From positions 90,459 to 154,458 of the forward strand of contig NZ_JBHUWD010000005.1 of the NCBI RefSeq assembly GCF_042670205.1: a stretch of 64,000 nt of DNA, in the 5' to 3' direction. Position 1 is the first letter of the stretch, and each line of letters opens with the position of its first letter. Shown here one piece after another: positions 44,074 through 52,397 of the stretch. The translations under genes and the position numbers were made by a program. The stretch is from Luteimicrobium sp042670205 (GTDB taxonomy: Bacteria; Actinomycetota; Actinomycetes; Actinomycetales; Cellulomonadaceae). Under the pieces are notes generated by a model, which was given only the letters and a program-made list of their open reading frames with translations, did no database searches and had not been told where the DNA came from.

Positions 44074-45015
44074 ATGTCTGACGACATCCCCCCGCTCCTC
44101 ACCGGAGGCAGCGGGCTCAAGGCACGTGGCGGCCTGTGGGGCGAGTGCCTCGCGGAGTTCCTCGGCACGTTCGTGCTCATCATGTTCGGGGTGGGCAGCG
44201 TCGCGATGGCCGTCGCCGCGCTGCCGGGCTCCGGTCGTACGGCCGGCCCGACGACGTTCTTCCAGGGCACGGGCGACTGGCTCCTCATCGTCTGGGGCTG
44301 GGCGTTCGCGGTGACGTTCGGCGTCTACGTGGCGGGCGGCGTGAGCGGCGCCCACCTCAACCCGGCGGTCACGCTCGCGTTCGCGGTGCGGCGCAGGTTC
44401 GCCTGGGCGAAGGTGCTCCCGTACTGGATCAGCCAGCTCGCCGGCGCGTTCGTCGGCGCCGCGCTGGTGCTGCTCGTGTACCGCTCGGCGATCAGCGCGT
44501 TCGAGGACGCGAGCAAGCCGCCGGGCCACAGCCTGACGACGTTCTCGATCTTCGCGACGTTCCCGGCGCCGTACTTCCACGGCAGCGTGTGGGGGCCGCT
44601 GATCGACCAGGTGGTCGGCACGGCGCTCCTCCTGCTGCTGATCGCGGCGGTCGTCGACCTGCGCAACACCGGGGTGATGGCGAACCTCGGCCCGCTGATC
44701 ATCGGCTTCGCGGTGGCGGCGATCGGGATCTCTTTCGGGGCGAACGCGGGCTACGCGATCAACCCGGCGCGCGACTTCGGTCCGCGCCTGCTGACGTGGG
44801 TCGCCGGGTGGGGGAAGTACGCGATGCCGGGCGACGGCGACTGGTTCAGCACCTACTTCTGGATCCCGATCGTGGGGCCGCTGATCGGCGGCGTCCTGGG
44901 GATCCTGGTCTACGACCTCTTCATCAGCGACGTCCTGATCGCGCGGGCCCGGGCTGCCGCGCCCGAGGAGGTCCCTCCGGGGCCCGGGGAGGAGGAGCCG
45001 GCCGTCCGAGCGTGA
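44074..45015 (+). CDS. glpF: glycerol facilitator / MIP channel
   Basis: 313 aa major intrinsic protein. Both pore half-helix motifs are present: HLNPAVT in the first half and AINPARDFGPR in the second. The Asp after the second NPAR marks the aquaglyceroporin (GlpF) branch rather than water-only channels. Six membrane helices fit the hydrophobic profile, and the C-terminal tail is acidic. ATG 44074 has a strong GAAGGAGGTG ribosome site. A TAGCCT box near 43954 would give a leader of about 110 nt. No glycerol kinase gene is adjacent. Confidence 0.92.
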   Translation: MSDDIPPLLTGGSGLKARGGLWGECLAEFLGTFVLIMFGVGSVAMAVAALPGSGRTAGPTTFFQGTGDWLLIVWGWAFAVTFGVYVAGGVSGAHLNPAVTLAFAVRRRFAWAKVLPYWISQLAGAFVGAALVLLVYRSAISAFEDASKPPGHSLTTFSIFATFPAPYFHGSVWGPLIDQVVGTALLLLLIAAVVDLRNTGVMANLGPLIIGFAVAAIGISFGANAGYAINPARDFGPRLLTWVAGWGKYAMPGDGDWFSTYFWIPIVGPLIGGVLGILVYDLFISDVLIARARAAAPEEVPPGPGEEEPAVRA

Positions 45016-45042
45016 CTCCGTGGAGCACGCCCTCGCCCGCTC

Positions 45043-45066
45043 GTCCCGCCCGAGGACGGGCGGGAC
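45043..45066 (+). terminator. hairpin terminator after glpF
   Basis: GTCCCGCCCG and CGGGCGGGAC form a perfect 10 bp stem with an AGGA loop, 27 bp after the stop. There is no U-tract, as usual in this GC range. Confidence 0.55.
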
Positions 45067-45343
45067 GGGCGCCGGAGCAGGGGCGCGGGGCGATGTGGGA
45101 CGTGTGACCAAGATCTCGCGGTCACCCCGAAGAAACCTTGTCGTAACTCTTGTGCCCGGCGGCTCGGCCGGGGAAACTTGATTTCAGAGTCAACAACCCC
45201 CCGCAGAACCCAGAAGCGAGTTCCGCCGGACGTTCGACACGACGCGTACCCAGCGTCACCCGTACCAAGCCCCTTCGGCTTCGTCCTGTCGCGCCCGCGT
45301 GCCGCTCGCCGAGGGGTCTCCCACCGCCCACAAGGAGCGTGAG
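45067..45343 (+). promoter_or_regulatory. whiB1 upstream region
   Basis: About 277 bp without a gene between the glpF terminator and whiB1. The 45100-45210 part is distinctly richer in A/T than its surroundings (CTTGTCGTAACTCTTGTG, GGGGAAACTTGATTTCAGAG), marking the likely promoter area. I cannot assign the boxes with certainty. The last bases hold an AAGGAG ribosome site. Confidence 0.5.
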
Positions 45344-45592
45344 ATGGACTGGCGTCACCGTGCCGCATGCCTCGACGAGGACCCGGAGCTCTTCTTCCCG
45401 ATCGGCAACACCGGCCCTGCCCTGCTGCAGATCGAGGAGGCCAAGGCCGTCTGCCGTCGGTGCGAGGTCGTCGACACCTGCCTGAAGTGGGCGCTCGAGT
45501 CCGGCCAGGACGCCGGCGTCTGGGGCGGCATGTCCGAGGACGAGCGCCGCGCCCTCAAGCGCCGCACCGCGCGCGCCCGCCGCGCCGGCTGA
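45344..45592 (+). CDS. whiB1: WhiB-family Fe-S regulator (WhiB1-like)
   Basis: 82 aa, the compact WhiB1 form that starts MDWRHRAACLDEDPELFFP. Cluster Cys are C9, C37, C40 and C46, followed by GVWGG (58-62) and a basic tail KRRTARARR. In mycobacteria WhiB1 is essential, NO-sensitive and binds the housekeeping sigma factor. ATG 45344 is set by the family N-terminus and the AAGGAG site 9 nt upstream. A strong hairpin terminator follows 18 bp after the stop. Confidence 0.94.
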   Translation: MDWRHRAACLDEDPELFFPIGNTGPALLQIEEAKAVCRRCEVVDTCLKWALESGQDAGVWGGMSEDERRALKRRTARARRAG

Positions 45593-45609
45593 CTCCGTCA
45601 CCGCTCGCA

Positions 45610-45643
45610 CGAAGGCCGTCACCCCTCGGGGTGGCGGCCTTCG
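45610..45643. terminator. strong bidirectional hairpin terminator
   Basis: CGAAGGCCG-T-CACCCC pairs with GGGGTG-G-CGGCCTTCG around a 2 nt loop; 15 paired bases with one T-G wobble position. It lies between convergent whiB1 and the PdtaS-type gene. Confidence 0.75.
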
Positions 45644-45653
45644 TCGTTCCCGG

Positions 45654-47126
45654 CTACTTCCCGCCGACGCGCAGGCGCACCTCGAGCTCGACCTCCGTGC
45701 CGCCGCCCTCGCGGTCGCGCCAGGTGATCGTGCCACCGAGCTCGTTCGACACGAGCGTGTTGACGATCTGCGTGCCCAGGCCCGACATGGGGCCCTTCCC
45801 GTCGACCAGGCCCACGCCGTCGTCGCGGACGACGACCTTGAGCGAGTTCTCGGAGCGCTCGGCCACGATCTCGACGGTCCCGGTGGGGCGGCCCGGGAAG
45901 CCGTGCTCGACGGCGTTCGTCACGAGCTCGGTCAGCACCAGCGCGAGGGGGGTCGCGTCCTGCGCGGGCACGAGCCCGAAGCCGCCCTCGCGGACCGTGC
46001 GGACGTGCGTGTCGGCGGACGCGACGTCGGCGGCGAGGCGCAGCGCCCGCGACACCATGTCGTCGAACTCGACCTCCTCGTCGAGCGTCTGGGACAGGCT
46101 CTCGTGGACCATCGCGATCGTCGCGACGCGACGCATCGCCTCCTCCAGCGCCTCGCGGGCCTCGGGTACGTCCATGCGACGCGCCTGGAGCCGCAGCAGC
46201 GCCGCGACGGTCTGGAGGTTGTTCTTGACGCGGTGGTGGATCTCGCGGATCGTCGCGTCCTTGGTGATGAGGTCGCGCTCGCGCCGCCGCAGCTCGGTCA
46301 CGTCGCGGCACAGCAGGACGGCGCCGATGCGCTGGCCGTGCTCGGTGAGCGGCAGCGCCCGCAGCGAGAGCATCACGCCGCGCGCCTCGATCTCGGTGCG
46401 CCACGGCGCACGGCCCATGACGACGAGCGGCATCGCCTCGTCGACGGTCGTCTGGGGCTGGTGCTCGATGAGGTCGGTGGTGATCTCGACCAGGGCGCGC
46501 CCGACGAGCGGCCCGATGACGCCGAGACGGTGGAAGCAGCTCAGCGCGTTGGGGCTCGCGTAGAGCACCTCGCCCTCGGAGTTGAGGCGGAGCAGGCCGT
46601 CACCGACGCGCGGTGCGCCGCGGCGCTGGCCCGTGGCGGCGCCGGGCGACGGGAACTCGCCGCGCGCGATCATCGCGACGATGTCGTCGGCGGCCTCGAC
46701 GTAGTTGAGCTCGAGCCGGGACGGCGTGCGCCCCGAGCCGAGGTTCGTCTGGCGCGCGAGGACCGCGATCGCGCGGCCCTCGTGGACGACGGGGATGGCC
46801 TCCTCGCGCACGGCGTAGGCGCCCAGCCAGCGCGGCTCGCGCGCCCGGTGGATCTCGCGCGTCGTGAGGGCCTTGCTGAGCTGCGGGAGCTGGCCCTCGG
46901 GCGGCCGCGTGCCCACGACGTCGTCGTAGTGCACGGTCGCTCCCGTCGACGGCCGCGCCTGCGCGATCGCCTCGAACGACCCGTCGCGCGTCGGGACCCA
47001 CAGGACGAGGTCGGCGAACGCGAGGTCGGAGACCACCTGCCAGTCCCCCACGAGCAGGTGCAACCACTCGGCGTCGGCTGGCGTGAGGTCCACGTCGGAG
47101 GTGATGAGGTCGCTCATGGCTGGCAC
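45654..47126 (-). CDS. pdtaS: PdtaS-type sensor histidine kinase (HWE/HisKA_2)
   Basis: 490 aa cytosolic kinase. A GAF-like domain fills about 1-150, a PAS domain about 170-290 (LLRLNSEGEVLYASPNAL), then HisKA_2 with EIHHRVKNNLQTVAALLRL and a HATPase ending RVGGK. This matches actinobacterial PdtaS, which pairs with the RNA-binding antiterminator PdtaR; no pdtaR is in the window, which is usual for this orphan kinase. GTG 47126 is preferred because TAGGCT lies 6 nt upstream; ATG 47117 is the alternative, with no better ribosome site. Confidence 0.9.
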   Translation of the reverse strand: MPAMSDLITSDVDLTPADAEWLHLLVGDWQVVSDLAFADLVLWVPTRDGSFEAIAQARPSTGATVHYDDVVGTRPPEGQLPQLSKALTTREIHRAREPRWLGAYAVREEAIPVVHEGRAIAVLARQTNLGSGRTPSRLELNYVEAADDIVAMIARGEFPSPGAATGQRRGAPRVGDGLLRLNSEGEVLYASPNALSCFHRLGVIGPLVGRALVEITTDLIEHQPQTTVDEAMPLVVMGRAPWRTEIEARGVMLSLRALPLTEHGQRIGAVLLCRDVTELRRRERDLITKDATIREIHHRVKNNLQTVAALLRLQARRMDVPEAREALEEAMRRVATIAMVHESLSQTLDEEVEFDDMVSRALRLAADVASADTHVRTVREGGFGLVPAQDATPLALVLTELVTNAVEHGFPGRPTGTVEIVAERSENSLKVVVRDDGVGLVDGKGPMSGLGTQIVNTLVSNELGGTITWRDREGGGTEVELEVRLRVGGK

Positions 47127-47132
47127 GCCCCC

Positions 47133-47138
47133 AGCCTA
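47133..47138 (-). promoter_or_regulatory. candidate -10 box of pdtaS
   Basis: TAGGCT on the minus strand, 6 nt before GTG 47126. Confidence 0.4.
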
Positions 47139-47318
47139 CGCACGCGCGCGGGGGTTCCCTTCCCGCACGCGCACCCCCGCGCGGCCGAGGCTCCGGACGG
47201 GCCGACAACGGTGTCGCCCGGGATAACGATTCGGACTCGAGCCGCGACACCACAACCCTCTGACCTGCAGGTTTGCCGGCCGCTCAGGTTGCGGGACGGT
47301 CACGGGCAGGGTAGAGGC

Positions 47319-47348
47319 TTGACACCGGCCCGGGTGTGGCACGACGGT
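47319..47348 (+). promoter_or_regulatory. candidate cebE promoter
   Basis: A perfect -35 TTGACA at 47319-47324 is followed, 18 bp on, by GACGGT (47343-47348), a weak -10. The two operators begin 12 bp downstream, where a bound repressor would block the start. Confidence 0.5.
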
Positions 47349-47359
47349 TGGTCCTCGGA

Positions 47360-47373
47360 TGGAAGCGCTCCCA
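47360..47373 (+). promoter_or_regulatory. CebR-type operator 1
   Basis: TGGAAGCGCTCCCA differs at one position from the CebR/CelR palindrome TGGGAGCGCTCCCA known from Streptomyces and Thermobifida. Probable binding site of the LacI regulator encoded at 52398. Confidence 0.85.
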
Positions 47374-47383
47374 CCCATCAGAG

Positions 47384-47397
47384 TGGTAGCGCTCCCA
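47384..47397 (+). promoter_or_regulatory. CebR-type operator 2
   Basis: TGGTAGCGCTCCCA, again one mismatch from the CebR palindrome at the same position as in operator 1. The two centres are 24 bp apart. Confidence 0.85.
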
Positions 47398-47433
47398 AGC
47401 CGACATCACCGCCCCATCGACAAGGGAGTCACC

Positions 47434-48774
47434 GTGCTGACGCACCGTCCGTCACGCCCCGCCCGCCGCATCATCGCGGCCGGAGCCTCTGTCGCCGCCC
47501 TGGCGCTCACGCTCACCGCCTGCAGCTCCGACGACGGCGGCTCGGGCTCTTCGAAGACCCAGGACGCCAACGAGAAGATCACCCTCACGGTCGCCACGTT
47601 CAACAACTTCGGGTACACCGACGACCTGCTCGCGTCGTACACGAAGACGCACCCGAACGTCACCGTCAAGCAGGAGATCGCCGCGACGTCCGACGACGCC
47701 AAGGCCAACTTCACGACGAAGCTCGCCGCCGGCGGCGCCGGCCTCGCCGACGTCCAGGCCGTCGACGTCGACTGGATGCCGACCGTCCTGCAGTACCAGG
47801 ACAAGTTCACCGACCTGACGGACGACGCCGTCAAGGGCCGCTGGCTCGACTGGAAGACCAAGCAGGCCACGTCCCCCGAGGGCAAGCTGCTCGGCTACGG
47901 CACCGACATCGGCCCCATGGCCATCTGCTACCGCGCCGACCTCTTCAAGAAGTACGGCCTCCCCTCCGAGCCCGACAAGGTCGCGGCCCTCCTCGGCGGC
48001 GACAGCGCCAGCTGGGACAAGTACTTCCAGGTCGGCGAGCAGTTCGTCGCCGCCTCGAAGGGCAAGGTCGCCTGGTACGACAGCCCCGACGGCACCTACC
48101 AGGCCATGGTCGGCCAGCTGGCGAACCCGTACGAGAACTCGGACGGGACGCCCAAGGACCTCGCCACGAACGCCGACATCAAGGCGCTCTTCGAGAAGGT
48201 CGCCACCGAGTCCAAGGACAAGGGCCTCTCGGCGCACCACCAGGAGTGGCAGCCCGACTGGGACAAGTCGTTCCAGAACAACGGCTTCGCCACCATGGCC
48301 TGCCCGCCGTGGATGACCTCCAGCATCAAGGACCGCTCCGGCGGCGTGAAGGGCTGGAACATCGCCAACGTCTTCCCCGGCGGCGGCGGCAACTGGGGCG
48401 GCTCGTTCCTCGTCGTCCCCTCGGCCGGCAAGCACACCGCGGCCGCCAAGGAGTTCGCCGCCTGGCTGACGGCGCCTGAGCAGCAGCTCTCGGCGTACAA
48501 GCAGGCGAACAACTACCCGAGCCAGCTCGAGGCCGAGAAGGACCCGATCGTCGCCGACTCGAAGAACGAGTTCTTCAACAACGCGCCGGTGGGCCAGATC
48601 AACGCCGACCGTGCGGCCGCCGTGAAGGTCAACCCCTTCAAGGGCCCGAACTACTTCACGATCAACAAGGCCGTGACCGACGCGCTGGTCGCCTACGACG
48701 TCCAGGGCAAGGGCAGCGTCGAGAGCAACTGGAACGCCGCCGTCGACGCGTACAAGGCGCTCGGCCTCGGCTGA
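47434..48774 (+). CDS. cebE: cellobiose/cellodextrin ABC transporter, lipoprotein binding protein
   Basis: 446 aa family 1 solute-binding protein. The signal peptide ends in lipobox LTAC with lipidated C30. The mature part has ITLTVATFNNFGYTDDLL and many Trp/Asp residues usual for sugar sites. The GTG start at 47434 has an AAGGGAG site. Two CebR-type operators upstream and the permeases, beta-glucosidase and LacI gene downstream make cellobiose or cellotriose the likely ligand. A 15 bp hairpin follows the gene and probably raises its mRNA level relative to the permeases. The ATPase (MsiK type) is not in the operon. Confidence 0.9.
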   Translation: MLTHRPSRPARRIIAAGASVAALALTLTACSSDDGGSGSSKTQDANEKITLTVATFNNFGYTDDLLASYTKTHPNVTVKQEIAATSDDAKANFTTKLAAGGAGLADVQAVDVDWMPTVLQYQDKFTDLTDDAVKGRWLDWKTKQATSPEGKLLGYGTDIGPMAICYRADLFKKYGLPSEPDKVAALLGGDSASWDKYFQVGEQFVAASKGKVAWYDSPDGTYQAMVGQLANPYENSDGTPKDLATNADIKALFEKVATESKDKGLSAHHQEWQPDWDKSFQNNGFATMACPPWMTSSIKDRSGGVKGWNIANVFPGGGGNWGGSFLVVPSAGKHTAAAKEFAAWLTAPEQQLSAYKQANNYPSQLEAEKDPIVADSKNEFFNNAPVGQINADRAAAVKVNPFKGPNYFTINKAVTDALVAYDVQGKGSVESNWNAAVDAYKALGLG

Positions 48775-48790
48775 CGCACCTCTCATGCAC

Positions 48791-48824
48791 GGGGCCCGGT
48801 CCGGCACACGCCGGACCGGGCCCC
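48791..48824 (+). other. intra-operon stem-loop between cebE and cebF
   Basis: Perfect 15 bp stem (48791-48805 with 48810-48824) and an ACAC loop, 17 bp after the cebE stop and 36 bp before cebF. It probably protects the cebE mRNA 3' end or partly terminates transcription, giving more binding protein than permease. Confidence 0.75.
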
Positions 48825-48859
48825 CGGCCCGTCGCCCTGACGTCCTCGAGGGAGCACCC

Positions 48860-49891
48860 ATGACCGCCCTGACCACCGCACCCACGCCGCCGCGCGTCGG
48901 TCCGCCCGAGAAGCGGCGCCGGCGGGTCGGCTTCTCCCAGCGGCTGAGCCGCTGGGACGTGAAGGTCTCGCCCTACCTGTACATCTCGCCGTTCTTCATC
49001 GTCTTCGCGATCACCGGCCTGTTCCCGCTGCTCTACACGGGCTGGGTCTCGCTGCACAAGTGGACGCTCATCGGTGGCGAGGCCGGCTACACGGGCTTCG
49101 ACAACTTCACCGCGATCTTCCAGCAGAGCGAGTTCTGGCTCTCGCTGCGCAACACCTTCATGATCTTCGTCCTGTCGAGCGTGCCGCAGGTGATCATCGC
49201 GATCGTCCTCGCGGCGATCCTCAACCAGAACATCCGCGCCAAGACGTTCTGGCGCATGGGCGTGCTGATCCCCTACGTCGTCGCGCCGGTCGCGGTCGGC
49301 CTGATCTTCGGCCAGCTCTTCGCGGACCAGTACGGCGTCATCAACACGGCGCTGCACGCCATCGGGCTCCCCAAGATCGGCTGGCACAGCAACACCTTCG
49401 CGAGCTGGACCGCCATCGCGACGATGGTGAACTTCCGCTGGATCGGCTACAACACGCTGATCTTCCTCGCCGCGATGCAGGCCGTGCCGACCGATCTCTA
49501 CGAGGCCGCCGTCATCGACGGCGCCGGACGCATGCGCCAGTTCTTCTCGATCACGCTCCCCCAGATCCGCGCCACGATCATCTTCGTCGTCATCACGTCG
49601 ACCATCGGCGGCCTGCAGATCTTCGACGAGCCGCGCACCTTCGACACCTACGGCACCGGCGGCCCGAGCCACCAGTGGGAGACCACGACGATGTACCTGT
49701 GGAACCTCGGCTGGGGCCCGCAGCAGAACCTCGGCCGCGCCGCAGCCGTCGCCTGGCTCCTCTTCGTCGTCATCGTGCTCTTCGCACTCATCAACTACTT
49801 CGTGTCCTCGCGGATCTCCACGTCCGAGGCCCGCCGGGACAAGTCCACCAAGCGGCGCAGCACGACCGCCCGGAAGGGAGCCGTCCGATGA
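48860..49891 (+). CDS. cebF: cellobiose ABC transporter permease
   Basis: 343 aa MalF-type permease with six membrane helices. The EAA loop contacting the ATPase reads YEAAVIDGAGRMRQFFSITLP. The N-terminal 30 residues are cytosolic and basic. Start ATG 48860, with GAGGGAG upstream; an in-frame earlier ATG at 48785 lies within the hairpin region and is unlikely. The stop overlaps cebG by 4 bp. Confidence 0.92.
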   Translation: MTALTTAPTPPRVGPPEKRRRRVGFSQRLSRWDVKVSPYLYISPFFIVFAITGLFPLLYTGWVSLHKWTLIGGEAGYTGFDNFTAIFQQSEFWLSLRNTFMIFVLSSVPQVIIAIVLAAILNQNIRAKTFWRMGVLIPYVVAPVAVGLIFGQLFADQYGVINTALHAIGLPKIGWHSNTFASWTAIATMVNFRWIGYNTLIFLAAMQAVPTDLYEAAVIDGAGRMRQFFSITLPQIRATIIFVVITSTIGGLQIFDEPRTFDTYGTGGPSHQWETTTMYLWNLGWGPQQNLGRAAAVAWLLFVVIVLFALINYFVSSRISTSEARRDKSTKRRSTTARKGAVR

Positions 49892-50805
49892 GCTCCGTGC
49901 CCATGACCGCCCAGACCGCCGGCAAGGGCGCGGCCCGCGCCGCGGCCCGTCGACGCGGCGGCAGCACCGGCTTCGGCGCCGAGCGACGCCCCCGCTGGCT
50001 CACCTACACGATCCTCGCGATCGTCGTGGTGGTCTCGCTCGCGCCGCTGTACTACACGCTGCTGCTCGGCTCGTCCGACCAGGAGACGATCTCTAAGCAC
50101 GTCATCCCGCAGTGGCTTCCGGACGCGAGCATCTTCGACCGCTTCAGCGAGGTCATCAACACCGACTCCTTCAACTTCACGAAGGCGCTGTCGAACTCGA
50201 TCATCATCTCGGTCGTCACGGCGTTCTCCGTCGTGCTGTTCTCGACGCTCGCCGGCTTCGCGTTCGCGAAGCTCCGGTTCAAGGGCCGTCGCGGGCTCCT
50301 CGTGTTCGTCATCGCGACGACCGCGGTCCCGACCCAGCTCGGTGTCATCCCGCTGTGGATCATCGTCACGGACCTCGGGTGGCAGAACAAGATCCAGGCC
50401 GTCATCGTGCCGGCGCTGGTGTCCGCGTTCGGCGTGTTCTGGATGACGCAGTACCTCGAGTCGGCGCTCCCCTACGAGCTCATCGAGGCGGCCCGCGTCG
50501 ACGGCGCGTCGATGATCCGCACGTTCTGGTCGATCGCCCTGCCCGCCGCTCGCCCCGCGGCAGCGATGCTCGCGCTGTTCACGTTCATCCAGCAGTGGAC
50601 GAACTTCTTCTGGCCGTCCATCGTGCTCTCCCAGGACAACGCGACGCTACCCGTCGTCGTGAAGCTCCTGCAGGGCAGCTTCCACACCGACTACTCGCTG
50701 GTCATGGCGGGCGTGTTCCTCACGACCGTGCCGCTGATCATCGTGTTCATCCTCGCCGGGCGCCAGCTCGTGGCCGGCATCATGCAAGGAGCCGTCAAGG
50801 GATGA
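49888..50805 (+). CDS. cebG: cellobiose ABC transporter permease
   Basis: 305 aa MalG-type permease. Six hydrophobic segments, EAA loop IEAARVDGASMIRTFWSIALP given here by its core EAARVDGASMIR. It is coupled to cebF and to the beta-glucosidase gene by 4 bp overlaps on both sides, so cebF, cebG and bglC should be translated as one unit. It needs an external ATPase such as MsiK. Confidence 0.92.
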   Translation: MSSVPMTAQTAGKGAARAAARRRGGSTGFGAERRPRWLTYTILAIVVVVSLAPLYYTLLLGSSDQETISKHVIPQWLPDASIFDRFSEVINTDSFNFTKALSNSIIISVVTAFSVVLFSTLAGFAFAKLRFKGRRGLLVFVIATTAVPTQLGVIPLWIIVTDLGWQNKIQAVIVPALVSAFGVFWMTQYLESALPYELIEAARVDGASMIRTFWSIALPAARPAAAMLALFTFIQQWTNFFWPSIVLSQDNATLPVVVKLLQGSFHTDYSLVMAGVFLTTVPLIIVFILAGRQLVAGIMQGAVKG

Positions 50806-52355
50806 CCCCCCGACCCACGACCACCCACCCGCTCACCTCGTCCGCCGTGCCGGGCGTGCCGCTGACCGCGGCGACCCCGCACGACGCGACCGTGCGGATG
50901 CCCGACGGGTTCCTCTGGGGCGCGGCGACCGCGGCCTACCAGATCGAGGGAGCCGCCCACGTCGACGGGCGCACCGACTCGATCTGGGACGCGTTCGCCC
51001 GCGTCCCGGGGGCGGTCGTGGACGGCGACGACGGCGAGGTCGCGTGCGACCACTACCACCGCTACGCCGACGACGTGGCCCTCATGGCCGGCCTCGGCCT
51101 CGGCACCTACCGGTTCTCGACGTCGTGGTCGCGCGTGCGGCCCGACGGCGGGCCGGTGAACCCGAAGGGCATCGACTTCTACTCGCGCCTCGTGGACGAG
51201 CTGCTCGACCACGAGATCCTCCCCTGGGTCACGCTCTACCACTGGGACCTGCCCCAGGCCCTCGAGGAGCACGGCGGGTGGACCAACCGCGACACGGCGT
51301 ACCGGTTCGCCGAGTACGCCGCCGACGTGCACGACGCGCTCGGCGACCGGGTCGGGGTGTGGACGACGCTCAACGAGCCGTGGTGCTCGTCGTTCCTCAG
51401 CTACACCGCCGGCGCGCACGCCCCCGGGCGCCGCTCGCGCGAGGCCGGTCTGTCGGCCGCGCACCACCTCATGCTGGGGCACGGGCTCGCGACGGCCGAG
51501 CTGCGCCGTCGGGCGCCGAGCGCGAACCTCGGGATCACGCTCAACCTCACCGTGACGGATCCCGTCGACCCCGCGGACGAGCGGGACCGCGACGCGGCCC
51601 GCCGCATCGACGCGCAGTTCAACCGGGTCTTCCTCGACCCGATCCTGCGCGGCGCGTACCCGGCGGACCTGCTCACGGACCTCGCCGAGGTCGGGCTCGA
51701 CGGCGTCATCGACGACGTCGTGCACGACGGCGACCTGGCCGTGATCTCGACGCCGATCGACACCCTCGGCGTGAACTACTACCACGGCGAGGCCGTCTCC
51801 TACCAGACCCCGGACCGCGAGCTCCACGGCAGCGCGCCGGTCTCCCGGCCGACGTCCTCCCCGTACCCCGCCGCCGACGGCGTGCAGGTGCACCCGCGCC
51901 CGCTGCCCGTCACCGCGCAGGACTGGGAGGTGCAGCCCGAGGGCCTCGCACGCCTCCTCGTCCGCGTGCACGAGGAGTACACCGCCGAGCGCGGGATCGC
52001 GCTCTACGTGACCGAGAACGGTGCCGCGTACGACGACGTCGTCGCGGAGGACGGCTCGGTCGACGACCAGGACCGGCTCGCGTTCGTCGACCTGCACCTG
52101 CGGGCCATCCACGACGCGATCACGGCCGGTGTGGACGTGCGCGGGTACTTCGCGTGGTCGCTCCTCGACAACTACGAGTGGGCCTGGGGCTACTCCAAGC
52201 GGTTCGGTGTCGTCCGGGTCGACTACGAGACCCAGGAGCGCACCGTGAAGGCGTCGGGCAAGTGGTACGCCGACGTCGCGCGGGACGGCGTGATCCCGCC
52301 CCTGCCCGACGCGAGCCTCGCCGCGCTGAACCCGCCGTCCGACACGCAGGAATGA
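50802..52355 (+). CDS. bglC: family 1 beta-glucosidase
   Basis: 517 aa GH1 enzyme that hydrolyses imported cellobiose to glucose in the cytosol (no signal peptide). Acid/base E192 is in TTLNEPW and the nucleophile E405 in YVTENGAAY. FLWGAATAAYQIEGA and WSLLDNYEWAWGYSKRFG are typical of the family. The first 30 residues are extra relative to most homologues. Its ATG overlaps the cebG stop. The gene for the LacI regulator follows 42 bp downstream. Hydrolysis would lower the inducer level and end induction. Confidence 0.94.
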   Translation: MTPRPTTTHPLTSSAVPGVPLTAATPHDATVRMPDGFLWGAATAAYQIEGAAHVDGRTDSIWDAFARVPGAVVDGDDGEVACDHYHRYADDVALMAGLGLGTYRFSTSWSRVRPDGGPVNPKGIDFYSRLVDELLDHEILPWVTLYHWDLPQALEEHGGWTNRDTAYRFAEYAADVHDALGDRVGVWTTLNEPWCSSFLSYTAGAHAPGRRSREAGLSAAHHLMLGHGLATAELRRRAPSANLGITLNLTVTDPVDPADERDRDAARRIDAQFNRVFLDPILRGAYPADLLTDLAEVGLDGVIDDVVHDGDLAVISTPIDTLGVNYYHGEAVSYQTPDRELHGSAPVSRPTSSPYPAADGVQVHPRPLPVTAQDWEVQPEGLARLLVRVHEEYTAERGIALYVTENGAAYDDVVAEDGSVDDQDRLAFVDLHLRAIHDAITAGVDVRGYFAWSLLDNYEWAWGYSKRFGVVRVDYETQERTVKASGKWYADVARDGVIPPLPDASLAALNPPSDTQE

Positions 52356-52397
52356 CATCGGTTGTTCCCTGGACTCGGACGACGGGATGATGCACGG

